Positions 32,050 through 39,895 of a stretch of 43,324 nt of DNA are shown here, piece by piece. Every line of letters begins with the position of its first letter. Positions within the stretch are counted from its first letter, which is position 1. The DNA is from a virus. Made by a program: the position numbers and the translations under genes. The stretch is taken from the IMG/VR virus record IMGVR_UViG_3300042691_028514, positions 1 to 43,324 of that record; one strand, 5' to 3'. The notes beneath the pieces are model-generated. The model worked only from the letters and a program-made list of their open reading frames with translations, was not told where the DNA came from and made no database searches.

Positions 32050-32055
32050 TATTTA
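32050..32055 (-). promoter_or_regulatory. Late-promoter box TAAATA, 6 nt before ATG 32043
   Basis: On the minus strand TAAATA is followed by CTAATG and then ATG 32043. It lies close to the divergent Nudix promoter. Confidence 0.6.
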
Positions 32056-32076
32056 ATTTAAAGATAGTAAAAGTCA

Positions 32077-32104
32077 TTGATTTATATTATTTTTTTGATA
32101 TACT
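32077..32104 (+). promoter_or_regulatory. Sigma-70 promoter TTGATT-16-TATACT, 6 nt before ATG 32111
   Basis: The -35 box is at 32077-32082 and the -10 box at 32099-32104; gap ATTTAC. It drives the Nudix gene and possibly the kinase gene after it. Confidence 0.7.
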
Positions 32105-32110
32105 ATTTAC

Positions 32111-32539
32111 ATGGAAACTGAAGATACTAATAAAATAGCTAAAATTCTTATCATAGATAAAGGAAAAGTGTTATTACTTAAATCTAAAAAATTACAAAAA
32201 TTTCATTTACCCGGTGGACATATCCATTCAAATGAATCATTTAGTCAAGGTTTGAGAAGAGAAGTTAAAGAAGAAACTAATCTATATATTTCATGGTGTA
32301 AGATAGTATTTTCTAAATATAATTTTAAATTATATAAAGGTGGAATATATCCCGGTGTAGTTAAAATTAGTAATGAACATGACGGATTTGTCTGGGCTAA
32401 AATAGAACACGCACATAAATATAATTTGTGTAATTTCACAAAGAAAGATATAGCATGGTTACAGAGAAATTGGGAACAATATAAACAAAAAAGAAAGTTA
32501 ATTAAAAAACCACTTGATAATCTTGATGATTTAGAGTAA
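32111..32539 (+). CDS. Nudix hydrolase
   Basis: The protein has 142 residues. The Nudix box starts at G36 and reads G-H-I-H-S-N-E, then R-R-E-V-K-E-E-T-N-L (to 58); all catalytic glutamates are present, with Asn in place of the usual Gly near the end. The preceding L-P-G-G strand is typical. Nudix enzymes hydrolyse nucleoside diphosphates linked to another group (for example ADP-ribose, NADH, or RNA caps); the substrate is not readable. It stands 9 bases upstream of a NadR-like kinase gene, which hints at NAD or nucleotide metabolism. Confidence 0.85.
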   Translation: METEDTNKIAKILIIDKGKVLLLKSKKLQKFHLPGGHIHSNESFSQGLRREVKEETNLYISWCKIVFSKYNFKLYKGGIYPGVVKISNEHDGFVWAKIEHAHKYNLCNFTKKDIAWLQRNWEQYKQKRKLIKKPLDNLDDLE

Positions 32540-32542
32540 AAT
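32514..32542 (+). promoter_or_regulatory. Promoter-like TTGATA-17-TAAAAT, 6 nt before ATG 32549
   Basis: It lies within the end of the Nudix gene: -35 at 32514-32519, -10 at 32537-32542. It keeps the same -10 to ATG distance as other early starts. Confidence 0.4.
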
Positions 32543-32548
32543 ACTACT

Positions 32549-33322
32549 ATGCGTATAGCAATATCTGGAACAGCAAATGTAGGAAAGTCCACCTTAATCA
32601 AAGATTTTCTACATAATTGGCCTAATTATAAAACTCCTGAAAGTTCTTATAGAGAATTTTTTAAAGAAAATAAGTATCCTCACAGTAAACTTTGCAACAA
32701 AGAAGGGCAATGGGCGATTCTCAATCACATGATTGATGAAATGCAAAAATATTCTAAAGATGATAACATTATTTTTGATAGATGTCCATTGGATAATTTG
32801 ATTTATTCTTTATGGTCTTGCGAAAAATCTGCATCTGATATTGACGAACAGTTTTTAGCTAAATGTATTCCGGTTGTAAAAGAATCGATGAAGCATTTAG
32901 ATGTTATTTTCTTTATACCAATTTCAAAATCATCACCAATTCCTATTGTAAACGATGGTTCTAGAGAAATTGATGCTACTTATATAGAAGAAATTGATAA
33001 TTTATTTAAAGCAATTTTTCATTTATATCAACATAGTTTTGATAATAATCCGTTTTTGCCAAATGATGATTGTCCAGCAATCATTGAAATTTTCGGAAAT
33101 CCTCTAGAAAGAATTATGTTACTTCAACAATATTTAAATGTTGATGGTGCTGTAATTGGAGATGAAGCAGGTTCTATTTTAGATCCACAAAATATTAAAG
33201 ATTTAGAAAATCTTTTAATGGAACAAATGAATGCGTCTGAAAAAGAAGCTGTTTATAAAAGAGAAAAACAATTAATAGAGGAGTTCGAAAAGAAAAAGAA
33301 TTCCAAAAAATTTAAGGTTTAA
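32549..33322 (+). CDS. P-loop kinase/ATPase, NadR-like (AAA_28 type)
   Basis: The 257-residue protein has Walker A G-T-A-N-V-G-K-S-T (7-15) and Y-K-T-P-E-S-S-Y-R-E near 32. I-I-F-D-R-C-P-L-D-N (about 77-86) is a Walker B/lid-type motif of nucleotide and nicotinamide-riboside kinases. I-F-F-I-P-I near 123 is a core strand and a charged C-terminal helix ends the protein. NadR-type kinases phosphorylate nicotinamide riboside; other members of this ATPase group act on different small molecules. Pairing with a Nudix gene favours cofactor salvage, by inference. It ends convergently with the fibre-like gene (11-base overlap). Confidence 0.75.
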   Translation: MRIAISGTANVGKSTLIKDFLHNWPNYKTPESSYREFFKENKYPHSKLCNKEGQWAILNHMIDEMQKYSKDDNIIFDRCPLDNLIYSLWSCEKSASDIDEQFLAKCIPVVKESMKHLDVIFFIPISKSSPIPIVNDGSREIDATYIEEIDNLFKAIFHLYQHSFDNNPFLPNDDCPAIIEIFGNPLERIMLLQQYLNVDGAVIGDEAGSILDPQNIKDLENLLMEQMNASEKEAVYKREKQLIEEFEKKKNSKKFKV

Positions 33323-33944
33323 TTACAAATACATTATAAATAGCATCTTCTTCTGCTGGTATATCCACTTTATTTAAAGTAACACTAACTGTACTAGTTG
33401 CTGCATTAAAAGTTGCAGTGGGTATAGTATTATTAAAACTTCCTTTAATGGTTATTAAACCAGTTTCTGTATTTGTATTCAAACTATCAATATATGCTGG
33501 AAATAATGCTGCATATTTATTTGCTGGTGTAATTAATATATTTTTTTCTTCATAAAAAGGAGTTGTTACTAAAACTATAGATCCCATATAATTTCCTTTT
33601 GTAATTGTTATTGTTCCATTTTTTATTTTAGTAGCAGCTATAGAGCTTAAGCTATTTTTGTAGTCTTCATATGAAGTAGACAAAGCATTAAAATTTGAAG
33701 AGATAGTATCGGTATTATTATTTAATGTATTTATATTAGAACTTAAATCGCTAATATAAGAACTGAAAGCTGAAGCATTTTGATTTACAGTGGTACTAAT
33801 TACCGAATTTTCTGTTGGAATCAATAAATTTTCAAAATTTAATATATGTGTACCAGTGTTGGTTTCTACAATAATATAGTCTCCATTATTAATTTCTGTT
33901 AATTCTGGTAAATCTTTAATATTTATATAAATTTCGGATGCCAT
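33312..33944 (-). CDS. Fibre- or baseplate-like structural protein
   Basis: The protein has 210 residues. The N-terminus I-N-I-K-D-L-P-E-L-T-x-I followed by G-D-Y-I-I-V-E resembles the attachment module of the fibre protein at 4513. A coiled-coil neck (residues about 50-100, I-S-D-L-S-S-N-I-N-T-L) and a Thr/Asn-rich beta domain (I-T-I-T-K-G-N-Y) complete a short fibre layout. ATG 33944 is 6 bases after TAAATA, so it is a late gene. It lies far from the other fibre genes, between metabolic genes and the glycan island. Confidence 0.7.
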   Translation of the reverse strand: MASEIYINIKDLPELTEINNGDYIIVETNTGTHILNFENLLIPTENSVISTTVNQNASAFSSYISDLSSNINTLNNNTDTISSNFNALSTSYEDYKNSLSSIAATKIKNGTITITKGNYMGSIVLVTTPFYEEKNILITPANKYAALFPAYIDSLNTNTETGLITIKGSFNNTIPTATFNAATSTVSVTLNKVDIPAEEDAIYNVFVIKP

Positions 33945-33950
33945 TTTAAT

Positions 33951-33956
33951 TATTTA
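33951..33956 (-). promoter_or_regulatory. Late-promoter box TAAATA, 6 nt before ATG 33944
   Basis: On the minus strand TAAATA, gap ATTAAA, ATG: the same gap sequence as the full late promoter before 3792. Confidence 0.7.
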
Positions 33957-33961
33957 TCTAC

Positions 33962-33989
33962 TTGTAAATTATTTCATATATGGTATAAT
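33962..33989 (+). promoter_or_regulatory. Sigma-70 promoter TTGTAA-16-TATAAT at the head of the glycan island
   Basis: The -35 box is at 33962-33967 and the -10 box at 33984-33989, 10 bases before ATG 34000. It could drive the whole overlapping gene series that follows. Confidence 0.65.
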
Positions 33990-33999
33990 ATAATTATTA

Positions 34000-34758
34000 A
34001 TGAATAAACTGTCTACTTATATTTTTGCTCATGATCAAAATATTATTTTAGATTTTATAAAAAATAAAAAATTTGAAAATTTTGATTCTTTGTTTTATGT
34101 CTTTGTTGGAAATAAATCATCTAACAAGATTTCTAATATTAATAATGTAATTATAGCAAATAAATTGCCTCTAAACATAGAGCATATACCAAAACTAGTA
34201 TCATTTACTGGATGGTATGCATTGTGTGAAAATAATTTAATTAACTCTGAATATGTTAATTTATTTGAATATGATATAAATTGTTGTTCGGAGTTTAAGA
34301 TTAAAAACATTTCTCTTGTAGAGAAGAATCCAGATGCAATTGGTTATTTTAATTTACCGGCAAAGCATCCACTTTTTATACAAAATCCTACTTATAGTGA
34401 TGTTTTGGTAAAAGACATAAAAGACAAAATTGGTGTAGATTTATTTGAGTTAGTAAATAAGTTTTTAACTAAAAATCCTAATCTATTATGGCAAACAACA
34501 AGTAATTCTACTTGGAAAACCTCAGTTTTAAAAGATTATGTTACTTGGTGTAAGCAATTTATAGAGGTTTTATCTAAATTTGAATATGCTGGACATGCAA
34601 TAGAAAGATCTATTAGTTTCTTTTATTATATTAATAAATCGAATGTTAGTTTAACTAATGGTCTTTTAGAACATTTGCAATTAAATTCACATAAAACTGA
34701 TCCATTTTTACCAAAAAATGATGATAGATTTAATCAAGGATATAAAAATTTAATATGA
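34000..34758 (+). CDS. Glycosyltransferase-like protein, first gene of the glycan island
   Basis: The protein has 252 residues. It starts with a strand-helix pattern (Y-I-F-A-H-D-Q-N, later L-F-Y-V-F-V-G-N) and has L-F-E-Y-D-I-N-C near 87-94 at the place where GT-A enzymes carry their metal-binding acidic motif, followed by I-G-Y-F-N-L-P near 113. There is no clear family match, so activity is inferred from fold pattern and neighbours. Its stop overlaps the next start (ATGA). Confidence 0.6.
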   Translation: MNKLSTYIFAHDQNIILDFIKNKKFENFDSLFYVFVGNKSSNKISNINNVIIANKLPLNIEHIPKLVSFTGWYALCENNLINSEYVNLFEYDINCCSEFKIKNISLVEKNPDAIGYFNLPAKHPLFIQNPTYSDVLVKDIKDKIGVDLFELVNKFLTKNPNLLWQTTSNSTWKTSVLKDYVTWCKQFIEVLSKFEYAGHAIERSISFFYYINKSNVSLTNGLLEHLQLNSHKTDPFLPKNDDRFNQGYKNLI

Positions 34759-35420
34759 GGCTTTACACAGTATTTACAGAATCGCATATGGAGTTGTTTC
34801 AAAACTACTTCATAAAATCATTACCATTTGACCACAGATTAGAGTTAAGGGTATTGTTCAAAGAACAGCTATGTAATGCTGAATTTAGAACAAAAGGATG
34901 GAGAGAAACCATGTATTATAAAGTTAGATGTTTTATACAAGCAGCAAAAGAAACAGAAAACGGTGATTATTTTATGTTCTCTGATCCTGATATACAATTT
35001 TTTAGACCATTTTATGATGATGTGATGAAACAAGTAGAAGGATATGATGCAGCATTTCAAAATGATTACGGTGGTGGGGTTAACACTGGGTTTTTTATAA
35101 TGAAGTCCACACCACAAACAAGAGCTTTTTTAAACACTGTAGAAGGTAATTTAGAAAAATTTCCAGAAGAACAAGCCTGTTTTAATTATTTAAAATCAAA
35201 TTTTCATAAACCAGAATATAATAAAATCGCATTTAAAACAAAAATGTTATCCGAAGACTATTGGACGTATGGTGCTAATTATGCAGCATGGGATGGTAAT
35301 TCTAATTTTAGTTTACCTAAAAACATAACAATGCATCATGGTAATTGGACTAAATCATTTGCAGAAAAGAAACAACTCTTAGATTTAGTAAGAGAAAAAT
35401 TTAATAAATCGAATGTTTGA
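34755..35420 (+). CDS. Nucleotide-diphospho-sugar transferase (GT77-like)
   Basis: The protein has 221 residues. Y-F-M-F-S-D-P-D-I-Q-F-F (72-83) is the D-x-D-type metal site. A-A-F-Q-N-D followed by G-G-V-N-T-G-F-F-I-M (about 104-118) is the acceptor-side motif of the nucleotid_trans family (PF03407). The late M-H-H-G-N-W supplies the C-terminal histidine. It transfers a sugar from a nucleotide donor to a glycan or protein; the substrate is unknown. It overlaps its neighbours on both sides (4 and 8 bases). Confidence 0.8.
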   Translation: MRLYTVFTESHMELFQNYFIKSLPFDHRLELRVLFKEQLCNAEFRTKGWRETMYYKVRCFIQAAKETENGDYFMFSDPDIQFFRPFYDDVMKQVEGYDAAFQNDYGGGVNTGFFIMKSTPQTRAFLNTVEGNLEKFPEEQACFNYLKSNFHKPEYNKIAFKTKMLSEDYWTYGANYAAWDGNSNFSLPKNITMHHGNWTKSFAEKKQLLDLVREKFNKSNV

Positions 35421-36258
35421 TAAGTTTATTATAGAAATAGATCAACCAGCATATCCTCCTTATCATACAGGAAAATATCTGGAGAAATATTTTATAGATT
35501 TTTATTTTAAAAATAAAAAAGAATTTGATAATACTGGATATGAGTTTCTTCCAATTTGCTGGACGGATATTTACTTATATAGAAATAATTTAATACCAGA
35601 ATTACAAACAACATTAAATTCTTTAGACAAAACTAAAAAATATTTTACTGTATCACAGCATGATGATGCTCCAAAACAATCATTACCACCAAATACTATA
35701 AAGTTTTCTGCTGGTGGTAATCAGCCAAATTGTGTACCAATACCATTAATTTGTAGTTCTATACCTAATGTAAAAGAAGTACACAAAGATATATTTTGTA
35801 GTTTTGTTGGAAGCGCAACACATCCAGTTAGAATGGATATGCTACATCATTTAGTTAATAAAGAAGGTTATGTATTAAAGCCTAAACATTGGTCCCCTTC
35901 AATAGAAGATAAAAGAAAGGATTTATTTTTAGATATAACTAGTAGAAGTATATTTTCCTTGTGTCCTAGGGGTTATGGAGCAACTAGTTTTAGATTATAT
36001 GAAGCAATGCAATTAGGTGCGATACCAGTTTATATTTATACTAATGAACCATATATACCATTTAGTAATATAGTAAATTGGAATGATATATGTATTTTAA
36101 TAGAAAAGCAAGATATAAAAAATATTGATAATATATTGAAAGTAATTACTAAAGAAAGACAAAATGAAATGAATTTAAATATTAAAAATGCATATAATAA
36201 AATGTTTACTTTAGATAGTATGTGTTTAAATATATTAAATCATCTCAAAACTATATGA
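35413..36258 (+). CDS. Exostosin-like glycosyltransferase (GT47-like)
   Basis: The protein has 281 residues. The diagnostic C-terminal motif is F-S-L-C-P-R-G-Y-G (about 181-189), then S-F-R-L-Y-E-A-M, G-A-I-P-V-Y-I and P-F-S-N-I-V-N-W. It is the donor-binding half of exostosin-type GT-B enzymes; D-I-F-C-S-F-V-G-S lies upstream as the domain start. Host homologues build surface polysaccharides. Its start overlaps the previous gene and its stop overlaps the next start (ATGA), so all are translated as a chain. Confidence 0.85.
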   Translation: MFDKFIIEIDQPAYPPYHTGKYLEKYFIDFYFKNKKEFDNTGYEFLPICWTDIYLYRNNLIPELQTTLNSLDKTKKYFTVSQHDDAPKQSLPPNTIKFSAGGNQPNCVPIPLICSSIPNVKEVHKDIFCSFVGSATHPVRMDMLHHLVNKEGYVLKPKHWSPSIEDKRKDLFLDITSRSIFSLCPRGYGATSFRLYEAMQLGAIPVYIYTNEPYIPFSNIVNWNDICILIEKQDIKNIDNILKVITKERQNEMNLNIKNAYNKMFTLDSMCLNILNHLKTI

Positions 36259-37016
36259 AAAAAATATTATTTGTAATAGCTAGATATAATGATCATCGTC
36301 AAAAAATTTTTGATGATATTATTTCTCCTAGAAATAAATTATATTGCGAAAAACATGGATATAAATATATAGAAATTAAAAATGATGTAAACATTAATAA
36401 AGTTAGAAATCATCATACTTGGTGGAAATTTACTATTTTACAAGATTTAATAAAATCTAATAGAGTTATAGATGGTGATTTTATTATTCATATGGATGCT
36501 GATATGTATATAGTTGATATCGAAAAGGATTTATCAACACCAAAATCATTTTCATACAGTATAGATAGTGGTAATACTCATTGTATGGGATGGTATAGTA
36601 TTAAAGTAAATGATTGGTCTAAAAATTTAATAGATAATATATTATCAGAAGAAAGATATTTTAAATTAAATGATAAAATTTCTATTCATGATAGATTTAA
36701 AACCCATTCTAGTTTTTGGAATGAGTTTAGAGAACAAGCTAGTTGGTATAGTTTAGCTGGAATTAAAAGACATTCAGATGAACCATTTTGGAATTATTCG
36801 AATAATGGTTTTCATAGTGAAAAAAATGAAGATGTATTGTACACATTGGAAGAATTAAATGATAATGTTCATATATTTCCCACAGAATATAATGTTACCG
36901 AATGGATAGGGGAAAGTTCTTGTGATTTTAATATAAATAAAGTAGATAAAAATTTAGTTGTATTAAGACATTTTGCTGGTGGGCAGAATTGGAATAACAT
37001 TAAAAATTGGGTGTAA
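36255..37016 (+). CDS. GT-A glycosyltransferase (GT34-like)
   Basis: The protein has 253 residues from ATG 36255, chosen because it overlaps the previous TGA (ATGA) and begins the first core strand (K-K-I-L-F-V-I-A-R-Y); an earlier in-frame ATG at 36222 would add a non-conserved tail. H-G-Y-K-Y-I-E near 34-40 and H-M-D-A-D-M-Y-I (79-86, D-A-D metal site) are typical of the galactosyltransferase GT34-like group; W-W-K-F lies near 56. The C-terminal R-H-F-A-G-G-Q may close the active site. Donor and acceptor are unknown. Confidence 0.75.
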   Translation: MKKILFVIARYNDHRQKIFDDIISPRNKLYCEKHGYKYIEIKNDVNINKVRNHHTWWKFTILQDLIKSNRVIDGDFIIHMDADMYIVDIEKDLSTPKSFSYSIDSGNTHCMGWYSIKVNDWSKNLIDNILSEERYFKLNDKISIHDRFKTHSSFWNEFREQASWYSLAGIKRHSDEPFWNYSNNGFHSEKNEDVLYTLEELNDNVHIFPTEYNVTEWIGESSCDFNINKVDKNLVVLRHFAGGQNWNNIKNWV

Positions 37017-37019
37017 TAT

Positions 37020-37784
37020 ATGTATCATACAAAAATAGATGAAATAACAATATGTCTTCATTGTGGAAGTGATCAGAATGTTGTTAATACACAGATTAAA
37101 GCGCATGAATCTTTATCTGATAAAATAAAGATAAATTGGAATAATAGAATAGATAGATATCCTAAAGCATACCCATCATATTCTCAATTAATGAACCATT
37201 CTATCGCAACAAGCAATAGTGAATGGATGATTTTTGTAAATGATAGAACAACATGCACCGCAGAACAAACATTAAAAATAATAAATTTAATGGAGAATGG
37301 ATTTGCTTGTGTATTTTTGTATAATGTAGGTTATATGGGATTCTCTAAAGAACTTATAAGAACAATAGGATGGTGGGATGAAAGATATTTATTAGGAGGA
37401 TGGGAAGATCGAGATTGGGTTTATAGGATAGCTCATGCTAATTTATCATTATATGAATCACAAGAAGCGGATTATTCATACACATGGAAAAGTCCATTGC
37501 AAGTAATAGGTCATAATTGTAGATTATCTCAGCCACACTGGGAAAATAAATGGAATCAAAAATATACAGATGCAATAATTAAAATGATTCCCGAACAAAA
37601 ATACGAACACTGGGACTTATTTTTAGGAGAAAATAGAGAAGATATTAAAAATTCATGGAATTTATGGAATGAATCTGTATTAGGTATCGGGTTTGATAAG
37701 CCAAATAGTGGTCCATCTGGTAGTAGTTTTATTAAAAATAGGAAAATATATAATTTAGAAGAAGTTAAAAATAAAATAAAATGA
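37020..37784 (+). CDS. GT2-like glycosyltransferase
   Basis: The protein has 254 residues. I-T-I-C-L-H-C-G opens the fold, W-M-I-F-V-N-D-R near 69-76 takes the place of the D-x-D, and the strong W-W-D-E-R-Y-L-L-G-G-W-E-D-R-D (about 117-131) is the E-D-x-D acceptor/catalytic motif of GT2-type enzymes. The rest is aromatic-rich (Y-T-W-K-S-P). It starts 4 bases after the previous stop and overlaps the next gene by ATGA. Confidence 0.75.
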   Translation: MYHTKIDEITICLHCGSDQNVVNTQIKAHESLSDKIKINWNNRIDRYPKAYPSYSQLMNHSIATSNSEWMIFVNDRTTCTAEQTLKIINLMENGFACVFLYNVGYMGFSKELIRTIGWWDERYLLGGWEDRDWVYRIAHANLSLYESQEADYSYTWKSPLQVIGHNCRLSQPHWENKWNQKYTDAIIKMIPEQKYEHWDLFLGENREDIKNSWNLWNESVLGIGFDKPNSGPSGSSFIKNRKIYNLEEVKNKIK

Positions 37785-38698
37785 AATTATTGTTCATAAC
37801 TACAATAAATCCAAAAAAACAAGGAGATTATTTGGAATTATCTTTAGTTTATGGATTACGTAAAATTTTAGGAAATAATTTTGTAGAATATCCTAAAAAG
37901 AAAATATTATATGGAGATTTTTCAGAGTCACCAATTAATGATTTGCATGGAAAAGGATTTACATACTGTACTGATCCAATTCAAGATACTACATATGATA
38001 GAAGTAAAATAAAGTTATCTGATTTTGACATAGTATTAATGGGTTCTGGACATATGTATTCCGAAAAAGTGGAAATAAAACATTCGAATATTTGGTATAC
38101 AGATGGAAATGATCTTTATGGAAATTCTAAAAGATTAATTAATTATAATGGAGAAATTATAATAGGTTGTCAATTTTTACAAAAATGTTTTAAAAGAGAA
38201 TTAGTAGAAGAATTTCCAACAGTATATCCAACAGGTTTTGGTATTCCTTCAAATAAAATAAATGCTATAAATTTAAATATTAAAAATAAATTATTTCAAT
38301 CTACAGCACCATCAAATGCGTGTTTTTATGAAAATTCTAATTATAAATTTAATAACGAAAATGAATATTATAAAGATATGCAAGAATCTTGGTTTGGATT
38401 GTCTTGTAGAAAAGGTGGATGGGACTGTTTAAGACATTATGAAATAATGGCAAATGGTTCTGTTTTATTATTCAAAGATTTCGATAAAAAACCTAAATTA
38501 TGTGAACCAAATTGCCCAGCGATATCATATTCTAATAAAGAAGAATTAGATTCTTTGATGAATCGTCTTATTGTAAATAATAAACCCACAGAAAAATATT
38601 TGAATATATTAAAAGAACAGAGAACATGGCTTTTAACGCATGGAACATGCGAATCCAGAGCTATTGACATAATAAAAATATTATTAAATAATGCATAA
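37781..38698 (+). CDS. GT-B-like glycosyltransferase
   Basis: The protein has 305 residues. The N-terminal half has Rossmann-type strands (L-L-F-I-T-T-I-N, then D-I-V-L-M-G-S-G-H near 87-95). The C-terminal half has G-W-D-C-L-R-H-Y-E-I-M-A-N-G-S-V-L-L-F (about 212-230), where the H-Y-E-x-M-A-x-G pattern corresponds to the donor-binding E-x-M-x-x-G seen in GT-B enzymes. There is a cysteine-rich patch (C-E-P-N-C-P). Family assignment is tentative. It is the last gene before the frameshifted small ORF. Confidence 0.65.
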   Translation: MKLLFITTINPKKQGDYLELSLVYGLRKILGNNFVEYPKKKILYGDFSESPINDLHGKGFTYCTDPIQDTTYDRSKIKLSDFDIVLMGSGHMYSEKVEIKHSNIWYTDGNDLYGNSKRLINYNGEIIIGCQFLQKCFKRELVEEFPTVYPTGFGIPSNKINAINLNIKNKLFQSTAPSNACFYENSNYKFNNENEYYKDMQESWFGLSCRKGGWDCLRHYEIMANGSVLLFKDFDKKPKLCEPNCPAISYSNKEELDSLMNRLIVNNKPTEKYLNILKEQRTWLLTHGTCESRAIDIIKILLNNA

Positions 38699-38710
38699 GA
38701 ATTTTAAAAT

Positions 38711-38915
38711 ATGTACGAATTAAAATATGAATTAATTAATAATATTATAAAACATAAAAAATATAAATATTATTTTAGGATTAGTAAATATTAGAAAAAA
38801 TACATATTTATTAAAAGTTGGACAAGATTGTACTGTAGATTTTAATTATTATGATAAAAATAGAGAAACTATTTTAAGAAAAAAGCATTTAAATGATTTA
38901 ATTCAATATATATAA
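38711..38915 (+). pseudogene. Small ORF split by a +1 frameshift at a T run
   Basis: From ATG 38711 the frame codes M-Y-E-L-K-Y-E-L-I-N-N-I-I-K-H-K-K and stops early. A second frame, joined at the TTTT run at 38773-38776, continues without a stop through L-G-L-V-N-I-R-K-N-T-Y, V-G-Q-D-C-T-V-D-F and D-K-N-R-E-T-I-L to TAA 38913-38915. Removing one T gives a continuous protein of about 67 residues. It could be a decayed gene, a sequencing error in a homopolymer, or programmed slippage. This is the only notable stretch in the 221-base gap between 38698 and 38920. No family was recognised. Confidence 0.5.
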
Positions 38916-38919
38916 TTGT

Positions 38920-39891
38920 ATGAGAAAAAAAATTTTAATAACTGGTGGTTTAGGATTTATAGGATTTCATTGTATAGAAAAATGGAAATCTTTAAATTGG
39001 GAAATTTGGATTATAGATAATCTTTCATCAAATGCAATAGAACAAAATCATGAAATCTTAAATGATATTAATGTAATTATTGAAGATGTTATATCAATTG
39101 ATTGGAATTCTTTACCTAAATTTGATTTAATTCTTCATCTTGCATCTCCTGTAGGTCCAGTAGGAGTATTGAAACATTCTGGTAGAATGGCTAGAATAAT
39201 ATTAGATGATATATATAGTGTAATTAGAGGATCAAAACATAGTGACTGTCCTTTAATTTTTATTTCTACTTCAGAAATTTATGGACATAGAGACAAAAAA
39301 AGTTATTTAAAAGAAGAAGGTGATAAGGTTCTTCATGGTAATTTTACTGTAAGAAATGAATATTCTATTTCAAAATTACTTTCTGAAATAGTTTTAAGTA
39401 ATCAAAGTAAAATAGATAAAAATTTTAAATACCAAATAATTAGACCATTCAATGTTACTGGAGAATATCAATTACCAGATGGTGGATTCGTCTTACCAAG
39501 ATTTGTGTCCCAAGCATTAAATGGAGATGATATAACGGTTTATTACGATGGGCTTCAATTAAGAGCATTTACATGGGTTAAAGATATAGTTGAAGGTATT
39601 TATTTAACATCAATTGCTTCAGATGAAAATTGGAATAATGAATGGAATATCGGAAATGAAAAAAACGAAAACACTATTCTTTATTTGGCTCAGAAAGTAA
39701 AAGATTATACGGGTAGTACATCCAATATTGTTCATGTAGATCCTACTGTCTTACATGGTCCATTATTTACGGAAGCTCCTGAAAAAATACCAGATAGCGA
39801 AAAAATTAAAAATAGACTGGGATGGAATGCTACAAAAAATACAGATGAAGTAATAGAAGAAGTGGTTAATTTTTATAAAAATAAGAAATAA
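38920..39891 (+). CDS. NAD-dependent epimerase/dehydratase (extended SDR)
   Basis: This 323-residue protein acts on nucleotide sugars (epimerase, dehydratase or decarboxylase type). The NAD-binding motif is G-G-L-G-F-I-G (9-15), followed by L-H-L-A-S-P-V-G-P near 72-80, the catalytic S-T-S-E-I-Y-G (116-122), Y-S-I-S-K (Y148, K152), and R-P-F-N-V-T-G. The V-G-P-V-G and S-E-I-Y-G pattern is nearest to UDP-glucuronate decarboxylase and dTDP-glucose dehydratase-like enzymes. It supplies a modified sugar donor for the surrounding glycosyltransferases and pairs naturally with the dehydrogenase-like gene that follows. Confidence 0.9.
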   Translation: MRKKILITGGLGFIGFHCIEKWKSLNWEIWIIDNLSSNAIEQNHEILNDINVIIEDVISIDWNSLPKFDLILHLASPVGPVGVLKHSGRMARIILDDIYSVIRGSKHSDCPLIFISTSEIYGHRDKKSYLKEEGDKVLHGNFTVRNEYSISKLLSEIVLSNQSKIDKNFKYQIIRPFNVTGEYQLPDGGFVLPRFVSQALNGDDITVYYDGLQLRAFTWVKDIVEGIYLTSIASDENWNNEWNIGNEKNENTILYLAQKVKDYTGSTSNIVHVDPTVLHGPLFTEAPEKIPDSEKIKNRLGWNATKNTDEVIEEVVNFYKNKK

Positions 39892-39895
39892 AAAA

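Noticed and set aside
38887-38914. Promoter directly before the epimerase gene at 38920
   Set aside because: TATATA lies at the right distance but no acceptable -35 box or late box is present; AT-richness alone explains it.
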